Source of the DNA: Lentimicrobium saccharophilum
GTDB lineage: Bacteria > Bacteroidota > Bacteroidia > Bacteroidales > Lentimicrobiaceae
Assembly (NCBI RefSeq): GCF_001192835.1
Contig: NZ_DF968182.1
Span: 2,885,113 to 2,949,112 of the forward strand
Direction: 5' to 3'
DNA length: 64,000 nucleotides
Shown: piece by piece, positions 45,118-52,920 of the stretch
Layout: each line of letters begins with the position of its first letter
Position numbering within the stretch: position 1 is the stretch's first letter
Program-made: the position numbers and the translations under genes
Notes under the pieces: model-generated
Database searches by the model: none
Seen by the model: the letters and a program-made list of their open reading frames with translations, nothing else
What the model was told of the DNA's origin: nothing

Positions 45118-46760
45118 TTTTGAAAAGAGTGTTTCTGCTTAAGAAAAATAACCACATCAGTCACAGTAGAGCACATCAGGTTTATATATTTACTTTAGGA
45201 TGATGTTACTTCAACAGTTTGAAACAATGAATTTCGCATTTCCTGAAACCAATCTATTGTGTCCTATTCCCGGCAAAGTAGCCGGGACAAGTTGTGTCTA
45301 TTGTGGTGAAAAATACTTCTCTCACTTTAACCAAATTATTAAAAAGAACCACATCAGGCACAGTAGAGCACATTAGGTTTTAGTATTAGCATTGGTTGAT
45401 GTTATTTTAAAGGATTGAGTCATTTTGATTATGTTCATTCCGGCCTTGTATCCTGATCTATTGTGTTCTATTGTGTCTATTGTGGTGAAAAGAAACTTAC
45501 CATATTCTCCCAAATCTACAAAATAAACCATATTAGGCTCAGTAGAGCACATTAGTACCCTTTGGGCAAAGATGCGTATAGCTCTGTAACCATGGTTTTT
45601 TGTCCTTCTTTGAAGATATTCATACAGTTAAAATTAATCAGAATTCCTTTGGGCTTTTCAAGCAACTTTAAGTAGGTAAGCAACTGAGCTTCATGGATTG
45701 GCAATAATCCATCAACAGCTTTTATTTCAACAATGATGGAATCTTCAACCATCAGATCAAAGCGAAGATCACAATCAAGATGCAGTCCCCTGAAAATAAG
45801 AGGGACCCTTTGCTGCGTTACCAGATGAAGCCCTTTTTCTTTGAGCATATGTGCCAGACATTTTTCATATACACTCTCCAGCAATCCAGGCCCAATTTCT
45901 TTATGAACCTCAATTGCAGCTCCAATAACGGTATGAGTTAACTCATTCAGGTACTTTTGTGTCATCTTGTATCTGTTAGAATATTTTTCATTGTGCTCTA
46001 TTGTGACCTATTGTGCCTATTGTGGAGAAAAGAAACTAACCATATTCGCCCGAATCTAATTAAGTAGAACCACATTAGGCACAGTAGCACACATTAGGTT
46101 TTAGTATTAACATTGGTTGATGTTATTTTAAACGATTGAGTCATTTTGATTATGTTCATTCCGGCCTTCTAACCTGATCTATTGTGTCCTATTGTGTCTA
46201 TTGTGGTGAAAAGAAACTAACCATATTCGCCCGAATCTAATTAAGTAGAACCACATTAGGCACAGTAGCACACATTAGGTTTTAGTATTAACATTGGTTG
46301 ATGTTATTTTAAACGATTGAGTCATTTTGATTATGTTCATTCCGGCCTTCTAACCTGATCTATTGTGTCCTATTGTGTCTATTGTGGTGAAAAGAAACTA
46401 ACCATATTCGCCCGAATCTAATTAAGTAGAACCACATTAGGCACAGTAGCACACATTAGGTTTTAGTATTAACATTGGTTGATGTTATTTTAAACGATTG
46501 AGTCATTTTGATTATGTTCATTCCGGCCTTCTAACCTGATCTATTGTGTCCTATTGTGTCTATTGTGGTGAAAAGAAACTTGCCATATTTCTCCAAATCT
46601 ATTAAATAAAATAACCACAGTAGACGCATTAGAACACATTAGGTTCATGCACTAATTTAAGGTTGATGAGATTTAAGGTTGATGAGATTATAGTTTTGAA
46701 TCATTGAATGCTGAATTCCCTGAAAACAATCTATTATGTCTTATTGTCACTGTTATGGTT
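45118..46760. repeat. 181-base tandem repeat array, interrupted by a GxxExxY gene
   Basis: About seven units. Three (from about 46018, 46199 and 46380) are practically identical with an exact 181-base period; units near 45118, 45300 and 45480 and the last near 46561 have diverged. Each unit holds two partly complementary segments: a cctattgtgtctattgtgg type and a ccacattaggcacagtag type, so each can fold into a hairpin. The unit from 45480 is opened and the GxxExxY gene occupies the gap. 181 is not a multiple of three and no frame stays open, so the array is not coding. Confidence 0.92.
45552..45965 (-). CDS. GxxExxY protein (PD-(D/E)XK nuclease-fold family), copy 1
   Basis: 137 residues. 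The name-giving motif is in GPGLLESVYEKCL (near residue 26); the nuclease-type core is LRFDLMVEDSIIVEIKAVDGL with Asp and Glu-x-Lys, then LLTYLKLLEKPKGILINFN. Members are small, of unproven function, often found in multiple copies in Bacteroidetes spacers. The stop codon TAA lies inside the repeat word (acattag) of the surrounding 181-base array, and the complementary word begins 24 bases upstream of the start codon, so the gene is bracketed by an inverted repeat (45527-45555 with 45989-46025). Confidence 0.9.
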   Translation of the reverse strand: MTQKYLNELTHTVIGAAIEVHKEIGPGLLESVYEKCLAHMLKEKGLHLVTQQRVPLIFRGLHLDCDLRFDLMVEDSIIVEIKAVDGLLPIHEAQLLTYLKLLEKPKGILINFNCMNIFKEGQKTMVTELYASLPKGY

Positions 46761-46840
46761 AACAATTTTTTGCCCCATGCGGTATGCAGCCTATCAACAA
46801 AACACCTTTCCCGTTGTTAATCAGCTAAATTATTCAATTT

Positions 46841-47683
46841 ATGCAACTTTTCGCTATCCCGACAGGAAATTTCAAGCTTGACGGCGGCGCCATGTTTGGC
46901 GTTGTCCCCAAATCGTTGTGGAGCAAACATTACCCTTCCGACGAAAACAACATGATCAATATGACCATGCGCTGTCTGCTGGTGGTGGACGGAGACCGCA
47001 GAATTCTGATCAACAACGGCATCGGGGACAAACAAAGCGAAAAATTCTTCAGCCATTACCATCTCAACGGCGACGATAGTCTGATAAAATCCCTGGCGGC
47101 GGCCGGGTTTGCACCCGAAGACATCACCGATATGTTTCTCACCCACCTGCACTTCGACCATGCGGGGGGAAGTGTAAAATACAAAGCGGACCGCAGCGGG
47201 TTTGAAACTGTCTTTCCAAATGCCACTTATTGGATCAGCGCTCCCCAGTGGGAATGGGCCATGCATGCCAACCGCCGCGAAAGCGCTTCATTTCTGAAAG
47301 AAAACATACAGCCCATTGAAGAAAGCGGCCGCCTTAAATTATTCGATCATCCCGGTGAACTTTTCCCGGGCATCGGGGTCCGCTTCTACAACGGCCATAC
47401 CGACGGGCAGGCCATTCCGTTTATAAAATACAAGGGTAAAACCATCGTGTTTACCAGCGACCTGCTGCCCACCGCGGCCCACCTGCCCCTGCCCTGGGTG
47501 ATGAGCTACGACACCCGCCCGCTTATCACCCTGGATGAAAAAGAGGCTTTTCTGGAAGAAGCTGTGGACAAAGGTTATGTCTTATTTTTCGAGCACGACC
47601 TTTATACAGAATGCTGCACCCTGGCACGAACGGAAAAGGGGATTAAGGTGGATAAGGCTATGAGGTTGAAGGAGTTGCAATAA
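46841..47683 (+). CDS. MBL-fold metallo-hydrolase
   Basis: 280 residues. Metallo-beta-lactamase fold with the zinc motif THLHFDHAGG near residue 100, a later YNGHTDGQ His and FTSDLLPTAAHLPLPW Asp, and a C-terminal FEHDLYTE His. Similar to lactonase/quinol-hydrolase-like MBL proteins; substrate not evident. A broken copy of its last third lies 1.2 kb downstream. It sits directly after the repeat array with a start 80 bases beyond the last unit. Confidence 0.88.
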   Translation: MQLFAIPTGNFKLDGGAMFGVVPKSLWSKHYPSDENNMINMTMRCLLVVDGDRRILINNGIGDKQSEKFFSHYHLNGDDSLIKSLAAAGFAPEDITDMFLTHLHFDHAGGSVKYKADRSGFETVFPNATYWISAPQWEWAMHANRRESASFLKENIQPIEESGRLKLFDHPGELFPGIGVRFYNGHTDGQAIPFIKYKGKTIVFTSDLLPTAAHLPLPWVMSYDTRPLITLDEKEAFLEEAVDKGYVLFFEHDLYTECCTLARTEKGIKVDKAMRLKELQ

Positions 47684-47689
47684 ACCGGA

Positions 47690-48110
47690 AGGAAATTTTC
47701 TATTTCACAGAGATTTAGATTCTTCTCCGTGTTGCTCCGTGAAACCTCAGTGCTCTCTGTGTAACTTATTTTGTTTCACAGAGGATCACAGAGTAGTCAC
47801 AGAGGGTCGCAGAGTTTTAAATTCTTCTCCGTGTTGCTCCGTGAAGCCTCGGTGTGCTCTGTGTAACTTTTTTGTTTCACACAGGATCACAGAGTAGTCA
47901 CAGAGGGTCGCAGAGTTTTAAATTCTTCTCCGTGTTGCTCCGTGAAGCCTCGGTGTGCTCTGTGTAACTTTTTTGTTTCACAGTGATTCAAATCCCTCTC
48001 CGTGTTGCTCCGTGAAGCCTCAGTGCACTCTGTGTAACTTTTTTGTTTCACAGAGATTCAAATCCCTCTCTGTTTTAAGCAGTGAAACCCCCGGTGTACT
48101 ATGTGTAACA
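47690..48110. repeat. 101/70-base direct repeat array between the MBL gene and GxxExxY copy 2
   Basis: The word gtttcacag recurs at 47773, 47874, 47975 and 48045, giving two 101-base periods and one 70-base period in which the ggatcacagagtagtcac segment is missing. Each unit also has ctccgtgttgctccgtgaag and ctctgtgtaac, the latter complementary to the following gtttcacagag, so units form hairpins. Not coding. It starts a few bases after the MBL stop codon and ends at the GxxExxY stop. Confidence 0.88.
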
Positions 48111-48122
48111 GCAAAATAAACT

Positions 48123-48497
48123 TCACATACGATATCTTCGTATACCATCTTTAAGAAGCTTAACATTAAAGTTTATTAACAACCCGATCTCCTTCCTTGA
48201 AAACTTCAGATAGGTTAATATTTGGGCTTCATGAACCGGAGAAAAAAAATCGACGGTTTTTAGTTCGATCACAACTTTTTTATTATCAACGAGAATATCA
48301 ATCCTGTAACCACATTCAAGTTTTATATCTTTATATACAACAGGAACTGCAACTTGCCTTTGTGTGAAGAATCCGGCATTTCTTAGTTCAAAATCAAGAC
48401 ATTCCTCATAAGCCGATTCTAACAAACCTGGTCCAAGGGCTTTGTGCACTTCTATGGCACACCCGATGATTTTGTCTGTTATTTGATTAATTTCCAT
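48123..48497 (-). CDS. GxxExxY protein (PD-(D/E)XK nuclease-fold family), copy 2
   Basis: 124 residues: [17 protein letters not shown] carries the family motif near residue 24, and [20 protein letters not shown] the nuclease-type Asp and Glu-x-Lys; ends [17 protein letters not shown]. It lies between a direct repeat array on its 3' side and, on its 5' side, a broken copy of the MBL gene. Unlike copies 1 and 3 I see no matching inverted arm upstream of its start. Confidence 0.9.
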   Translation of the reverse strand: MEINQITDKIIGCAIEVHKALGPGLLESAYEECLDFELRNAGFFTQRQVAVPVVYKDIKLECGYRIDILVDNKKVVIELKTVDFFSPVHEAQILTYLKFSRKEIGLLINFNVKLLKDGIRRYRM

Positions 48498-48690
48498 GAT
48501 TTCTATGATAAATTAGAGGTGTTGTTATAGTTCTTTTTCTAGTAACGTTCGCTAACATACAGCCCGGTTACCCGGTAACGCTGATTATCAATTATTACAA
48601 ATTATTCGACCTAAGGATTATAACAAAAATAATGAGAATCCATTCCCGGAAACGGTCATGTATGAAACTGCCATTAAGCAGCTACTATCC

Positions 48691-48884
48691 CCGGCCCACC
48701 TGCCCCTGCCCTGGGTGATGAGCTACGACACCCGCCCGCTGAAAAAGAGGCTTTTCTGGAAGAAGCCGTGGACAAGGATTATGTGCTGTTTTTCGGACAC
48801 GACCTTTATACCGGATACTGCACCCTGGCGAGTACGGAGAAATGGATTAAGGTGGAAAATTCAACACGAATGTCGGAGTTGTAA
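48691..48884 (+). pseudogene. Truncated, frameshifted copy of the MBL-fold hydrolase 3' end
   Basis: Starts abruptly with gcccacctgcccctgccctggg and follows the intact gene from about 47478 to its stop, including the HDLYT...CTLA segment and a TAA at the same place. Thirteen bases present in the intact gene (tatcaccctggat) are missing here, shifting the frame. The first two thirds of the gene, including the zinc motif, are absent. It points to a duplication that spans the repeat array and GxxExxY copy 2. Confidence 0.88.
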
Positions 48885-49257
48885 ATACCTAACATCTCGA
48901 TTATGTATTTATCCTGAACATCTGATTAAATCTGCTCACCGGTTTGTTGAGGATTGCTTCCTTTTTGCATCAAGGAATTTTGAAGCTTCTTCCCTTGAAA
49001 AAAGTGATCCGGTTTTGATAATTCACTGTAAGGAAAATTTTACGACATAATAAGATTAGAGCCTTTAAAGGAACACTATGCTGAACACAATCAATTTGGA
49101 AGGCTTCGTCAGCCGGACAACGGACGTATGTTCTGATTCCGGTCCCGATTGAGAAAGCCGGTTATGAACAACACATATTCCCGGCTGTTTAAATGTTTAC
49201 GCTATATTTCCCTAAATTAGCAATCAATTAACCGGAAAACACTTAAACCCTCCCGCT
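48885..49257. other. Spacer upstream of the leucine operon
   Basis: 373 bases with short decayed-looking frames but nothing I can name. TATATTTC at 49203-49210 resembles a -7 box (TAnnTTTG with the last base changed) and lies 48 bases before the mccB start; it may be the operon promoter. No hairpin or repeat recognised. The 193 bases before the MBL fragment (48498-48690) likewise show nothing definite. Confidence 0.4.
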
Positions 49258-50865
49258 TTGTACCGCATCGAATCGAAAATTGACACAAAATCGGCGGAAT
49301 TCCTTTCGAATTCTGAAGCCTTTCAGCAGTTGCTGGGGCAATACAGGCAGCGCATGGCCGAGGCCATTCACGGAGCGCCCGAACAGGCCGTGAAGAAACA
49401 CAAGGAACGCGGCAAACTGCTTGCCCGCGAGCGCATTGACCTGCTTGTCGACCCCAACACGCCCTTCCTCGAATTGTCAACCCTGGCGGCTTTCGGCATT
49501 CACAACAATGAGTTCCCGTCGGCCGGAATCATTACCGGTATCGGTGTAATCCACGGCCGTGAAACCATGATCGTGGCCAACGATGCCACCGTAAAAGGAG
49601 GGACCTATGTGCAGGAAACCATCAAAAAACACGTGCGTGCCCAGGAAATTGCCATGGAAAACCACCTGCCCTGCGTGTATATGGTGGATTCTGGCGGGGT
49701 TTTCCTTCCCGAACAGGCAAAGGTTTTTCCGGATAAATACGATTTCGGGCGCTTTTTCTTCAACCAGGCAAGAATGTCGGCCGAAGGGATCCCCCAGATT
49801 GCGATCGTGATGGGCAGTTGCACCGCCGGTGGCGCCTACGTGCCTGCCATGAGCGATGAAACCATCATTGTGCGTAACCAGGGAACCATTTTTATCGGCG
49901 GCCCTCCCCTGGTAAAGGCCGCAACCGGCGAAGAAGTCACCGCCGAGGAGCTGGGGGGCGCCGACGTGCATACCTCCATTTCGGGAGTGGCCGATCATAT
50001 GGCTGAGAACGACCAGCATGCCATCCGCATCTGCCGCGATATCTTCAGGACCCTTAAACCTGCCGCCCGTCAGCCGCTGGATCTCCAGCCCATTGAAGAA
50101 CCTTACTACAATCCGGAAGAGCTGTATGGCATTGCTCCCCTTGACCTGCGCAAGCCGGTTGACTCGAAAGAAATCATCGCCCGCATGGTTGACGGCAGCC
50201 GTTTTCATGAATTCAAAGCCCGCTATGCCCCTACCCTTACCACGGGGTTTGCGCACATCATGGGATTTCCGGTGGGCATACTGGCCAACAACGGCGTACT
50301 TTTCGGCGAAACAGCGCTTAAAGGCGCCCACTTTATCGAACTCTGCACCTCCCGGAAGCTTCCCGTACTTTTCCTGCAAAACATCACCGGCTTTATTGTG
50401 GGGCGGGATTATGAACGCCGGGGAATCGCCCGCGACGGAGCCAAACTGGTTCATGCCGTCGCCAATGCCCGTGTTCCCAAGTTCACGGTGGTATTCGGCG
50501 GTTCGTTCGGGGCCGGAAATTACGCCATGGCCGGCCGTGCCTATGAACCCCGGCTGCTGTTTATGTGGCCAAACGCCAAAATATCGGTCATGGGCGGCGA
50601 ACAGGCTGCCGGTGTCCTTACCACCGTAAAGGAAGAGCAACTCAAAACCAGGGGCAAAACCCTGCCCGAAGCCGAAAAGGAAGCCCTGCGGCAATCCATC
50701 CTGAAAAAGTACGGGGAAGAAGGCTCCGCTTACTACAGCACCGCCCGGCTGTGGGACGACGGGATTATTGACCCGGTGGATACCCGGAAAATTATCGCCA
50801 TGGGCATTTCTGCTTCGATGAATAAGCTGTGGGAGGAGACGAAGTACGGGGTGTTCCGGATGTAA
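49258..50865 (+). CDS. mccB: Methylcrotonyl-CoA carboxylase, carboxyltransferase (beta) subunit
   Basis: 535 residues, typical length for MccB/LiuB. The start is a TTG at 49258 ([15 protein letters not shown]); no ATG fits, and the N-terminus matches the family's xxTKSxEF opening. Crotonase-fold motifs: [16 protein letters not shown] and [17 protein letters not shown], with [14 protein letters not shown] and the MccB-type [19 protein letters not shown]. Carboxylates 3-methylcrotonyl-CoA with MccA. Its neighbours cover every other step of leucine breakdown from isovaleryl-CoA. First gene of the operon. Confidence 0.94.
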   Translation: MYRIESKIDTKSAEFLSNSEAFQQLLGQYRQRMAEAIHGAPEQAVKKHKERGKLLARERIDLLVDPNTPFLELSTLAAFGIHNNEFPSAGIITGIGVIHGRETMIVANDATVKGGTYVQETIKKHVRAQEIAMENHLPCVYMVDSGGVFLPEQAKVFPDKYDFGRFFFNQARMSAEGIPQIAIVMGSCTAGGAYVPAMSDETIIVRNQGTIFIGGPPLVKAATGEEVTAEELGGADVHTSISGVADHMAENDQHAIRICRDIFRTLKPAARQPLDLQPIEEPYYNPEELYGIAPLDLRKPVDSKEIIARMVDGSRFHEFKARYAPTLTTGFAHIMGFPVGILANNGVLFGETALKGAHFIELCTSRKLPVLFLQNITGFIVGRDYERRGIARDGAKLVHAVANARVPKFTVVFGGSFGAGNYAMAGRAYEPRLLFMWPNAKISVMGGEQAAGVLTTVKEEQLKTRGKTLPEAEKEALRQSILKKYGEEGSAYYSTARLWDDGIIDPVDTRKIIAMGISASMNKLWEETKYGVFRM

Positions 50866-50867
50866 AC

Positions 50868-51368
50868 GGAGGTAAGAGGTAGGAGGTAAGAAAAAAATTG
50901 TTAATCACTAATAAACAGGATATTATGGAAACAGGATTTAATCCCATAAAATCATTTATGGATCTTGAAGTATATCGGTTAGCCCATAAGCTTGCAATGG
51001 ATGTTTTTTGGATAAGCGCCGGATTCCCGGTTGAAGAAAGATACTCATTGACAGATCAAATCAGGCGATCATCGAGATCCGTTGCTGCCAATATTGCTGA
51101 AGGCTGGGGGAAGAGGAAATATCCGCTTTCTTTTAAAAAACAATTAGTAGATGCCAATGGCTCTCTTGAAGAAACCAAATCCTGGATAATGTTTGCCCGT
51201 GACTGCAAGTACATTTCAATTGAACAATTCGATTCCCTTTTTCCAGATTATGAAACTTTAGGAGGCAAACTCTGGCGACTTGAAGAAAGATGGAAATAAC
51301 ATACCTTTTTCTCAACAGACTTCCTACTTCCTGCTTCCTACTTCCTACCTCCTACTTCTTACTTCTTC
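50868..51368. repeat. Inverted-repeat bracket around four-helix-bundle gene 1
   Basis: Left arm 50868-50892 (ggaggtaagaggtaggagg type) begins two bases after the mccB stop. Right arm 51320-51368 (cttcctacttcctgcttcc, cctacctcctacttcttac type) ends 18 bases before the hydratase start. The right arm read backwards contains gtaagaagtaggaggtagg, which matches the left arm with few differences. The same word occurs again, without a gene, at about 60353-60400. Confidence 0.82.
50925..51299 (+). CDS. Four-helix-bundle protein (S23/IVS family), copy 1
   Basis: 124 residues from the ATG at 50925 (METGFNPIKSFMDLEVY); the upstream TTG at 50898 is less likely. Family hallmarks: FMDLEVYRLAHKLAMDVF, DQIRRSSRSVAANIAEGWGKRKY (key run RRSSRSVAANIAEGWG), ANGSLEETKSWIMFARD. 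The family was first found in intervening sequences of 23S rRNA genes; biochemical role unknown. Here it stands in an mRNA spacer between mccB and the hydratase, in operon orientation. Confidence 0.92.
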   Translation: METGFNPIKSFMDLEVYRLAHKLAMDVFWISAGFPVEERYSLTDQIRRSSRSVAANIAEGWGKRKYPLSFKKQLVDANGSLEETKSWIMFARDCKYISIEQFDSLFPDYETLGGKLWRLEERWK

Positions 51369-51386
51369 ATTCTTAAAAAATCAATC

Positions 51387-52178
51387 ATGAAATTAAAATA
51401 CACCACCCTCGAAACCGAAATTACAAACCAGACAGCAACCGTCTGGCTGAATCGCCCGCAGATACACAATGCCTTTAACGAGGTAATGATTTCGGAAGTG
51501 CTCGAGATCTTCACGGAAATCGGTAAGATGGACGACATCCGGATAGTGCTGCTCCGCGGGCGCGGGAAGTCGTTCTGTGCCGGAGCCGACCTCAACTGGA
51601 TGCGCGATGTGGTGAAGTACAGCTACGAACAGAATTACAAAGAGAGTCTGCAGCTTTCGGAATGTTTCTACGCCATCTACAACTGTCCGAAACCCACTAT
51701 TGCCGTGGTGCACGGAGCGGCCATAGGCGGAGCCAACGGACTGCTTGCTGCCTGCGATATAGCCATTTGCGATGACGAAACGGTTTTTTCGCTTTCCGAA
51801 GTTAAAATAGGCATCGTACCCGCCTGTATTTCGCCCTATGTGATCAAACGCGTGGGAGAATACGGGGCACGTGAGCTTATGCTTACCGGAAAGCGCATTA
51901 AAGGGAAAGAGGCCGAACACTTCAGGCTGGTCAACAAATCGCTCCCTGCGGATGCGCTGGAAAGCCACGTGAACGAGTTGATCGCCCTGCTGATGAGCAG
52001 CGGCCCCAAAGCCATGGCGCACTGCAAAAACCTGATCGATGAGGTGTGCAACAAAATAGACCTGGAAGAGGCGCTCAGCTTCACCGCCCGCATCATCGCC
52101 GAAATCCGCGCCTCGGAAGAAGGCCAGGAAGGGATGGCGGCGTTTCTGGAGAAAAGAAAAGCTAGATGGAATTTATAA
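51387..52178 (+). CDS. liuC: Enoyl-CoA hydratase/isomerase, likely methylglutaconyl-CoA hydratase
   Basis: 263-residue crotonase: LNRPQIHNAFNEVMI, RGRGKSFCAGADLNWM (oxyanion hole), HGAAIGGANGLLAACDIAI and FSLSEVKIGIVPACISPYV with the catalytic acidic residue region. The short ADLNWMR after the oxyanion hole is typical of LiuC/AUH enzymes. Hydrates 3-methylglutaconyl-CoA to HMG-CoA. Substrate is inferred from the flanking mcc and HMG-CoA lyase genes. Confidence 0.9.
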   Translation: MKLKYTTLETEITNQTATVWLNRPQIHNAFNEVMISEVLEIFTEIGKMDDIRIVLLRGRGKSFCAGADLNWMRDVVKYSYEQNYKESLQLSECFYAIYNCPKPTIAVVHGAAIGGANGLLAACDIAICDDETVFSLSEVKIGIVPACISPYVIKRVGEYGARELMLTGKRIKGKEAEHFRLVNKSLPADALESHVNELIALLMSSGPKAMAHCKNLIDEVCNKIDLEEALSFTARIIAEIRASEEGQEGMAAFLEKRKARWNL

Positions 52179-52180
52179 TT

Positions 52181-52920
52181 TCTGATTGCGGATTGCGGAT
52201 TGTGGATTGTGGATTGCGCTTGTCACGAGAGACGGTGATAGCCGATTAACGAGAGATTGCGGATTGCCTAAGGTGAGCCCACTTTCGTTCGGTTGCGGAT
52301 TGCGGATTGTGCCTGCCATACAAAGCTTCTCATCACGGGAAACCCAGGGATTGCAAATTTCAAATTGTGACCTGGACGGCGATCTTAAAACAAATTGTGA
52401 AATAATTTTTATACAGAAAACCAAATCATTTTCTAAACATTTTAAAACACAATAGTCATGGATAAGTATGAAATGCAAAAAAGACTAATGAACCTGGTAA
52501 TTGCAGTAATCAGACTTACAAAAGGATTCCCGATTAGTCAGGAAAGCAAAGTGATCGCATATCAAATCATTAAATCTGCAACTTCAACGGCAGCAAATTA
52601 CCGGGCAGCATGCAGGGCTAAATCAGCCAGAGATTTTATTGCCAAGATGGGGATTGTTGAAGAAGAAGCAGATGAAACAGAACTTTGGCTTGAATTGGTA
52701 AAAGCAATAAATCTTGCCCGTGAAGAAGAAGTTGGGCCATTACTGAAGGAGGTCTCTGAAATAATTGCAATTACGGTGGCATCAATCAAAACTTCAAGAA
52801 AAACATTAAGATAGTGGTGATTAAACAAAAACCCGGGATTTTGCTTTAAACTTCTTACAAAGGCAAAACCAGCAAAATGACAAGCAATCCGAAATCCGCA
52901 TTCCAAAATCCGAAATCTCC
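52181..52920. repeat. Inverted-repeat bracket around four-helix-bundle gene 2
   Basis: Left arm 52181-52224 (tctgattgcggattgcgg ... gcgcttgtc) begins two bases after the hydratase stop; right arm 52879-52920 (gacaagcaatccgaaatccg ... cgaaatctcc) ends exactly at the base before the mccA ATG. The inner ends pair as cttgtc with gacaag, the rest as gattgcgg-type against ccgcaatc-type. A second stretch of the left word lies at 52252-52310. The same word stands at 27287, 38104 and 39601 without a gene. Confidence 0.85.
52458..52814 (+). CDS. Four-helix-bundle protein (S23/IVS family), copy 2
   Basis: 118 residues starting MDKYEMQKRLMNLVIAVIRL. Hallmarks are IAYQIIKSATSTAANYRAACRAKSARDFIAKMGIVEEEADETELWLEL (key runs KSATSTAANYRAAC and EEADETELWLEL). 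It belongs to the subgroup that resembles the 23S rRNA-associated proteins but is clearly diverged from copies 1 and 3, so the three genes are not recent duplicates of one another. Confidence 0.92.
   Translation: MDKYEMQKRLMNLVIAVIRLTKGFPISQESKVIAYQIIKSATSTAANYRAACRAKSARDFIAKMGIVEEEADETELWLELVKAINLAREEEVGPLLKEVSEIIAITVASIKTSRKTLR

Noticed and set aside
45118-46760. Possible CRISPR array in the 181-base repeats
   Set aside because: Units are far too long, are joined without unique spacers and no cas gene is near.
45118-49257. Insertion sequence or prophage as source of the repeats
   Set aside because: No transposase, integrase or phage gene is seen, and the arms are low-complexity words rather than defined IS ends.
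48885-49257. Remnant of another gene upstream of mccB
   Set aside because: Short frames can be translated but show no family motif that I can name; left as plain spacer.
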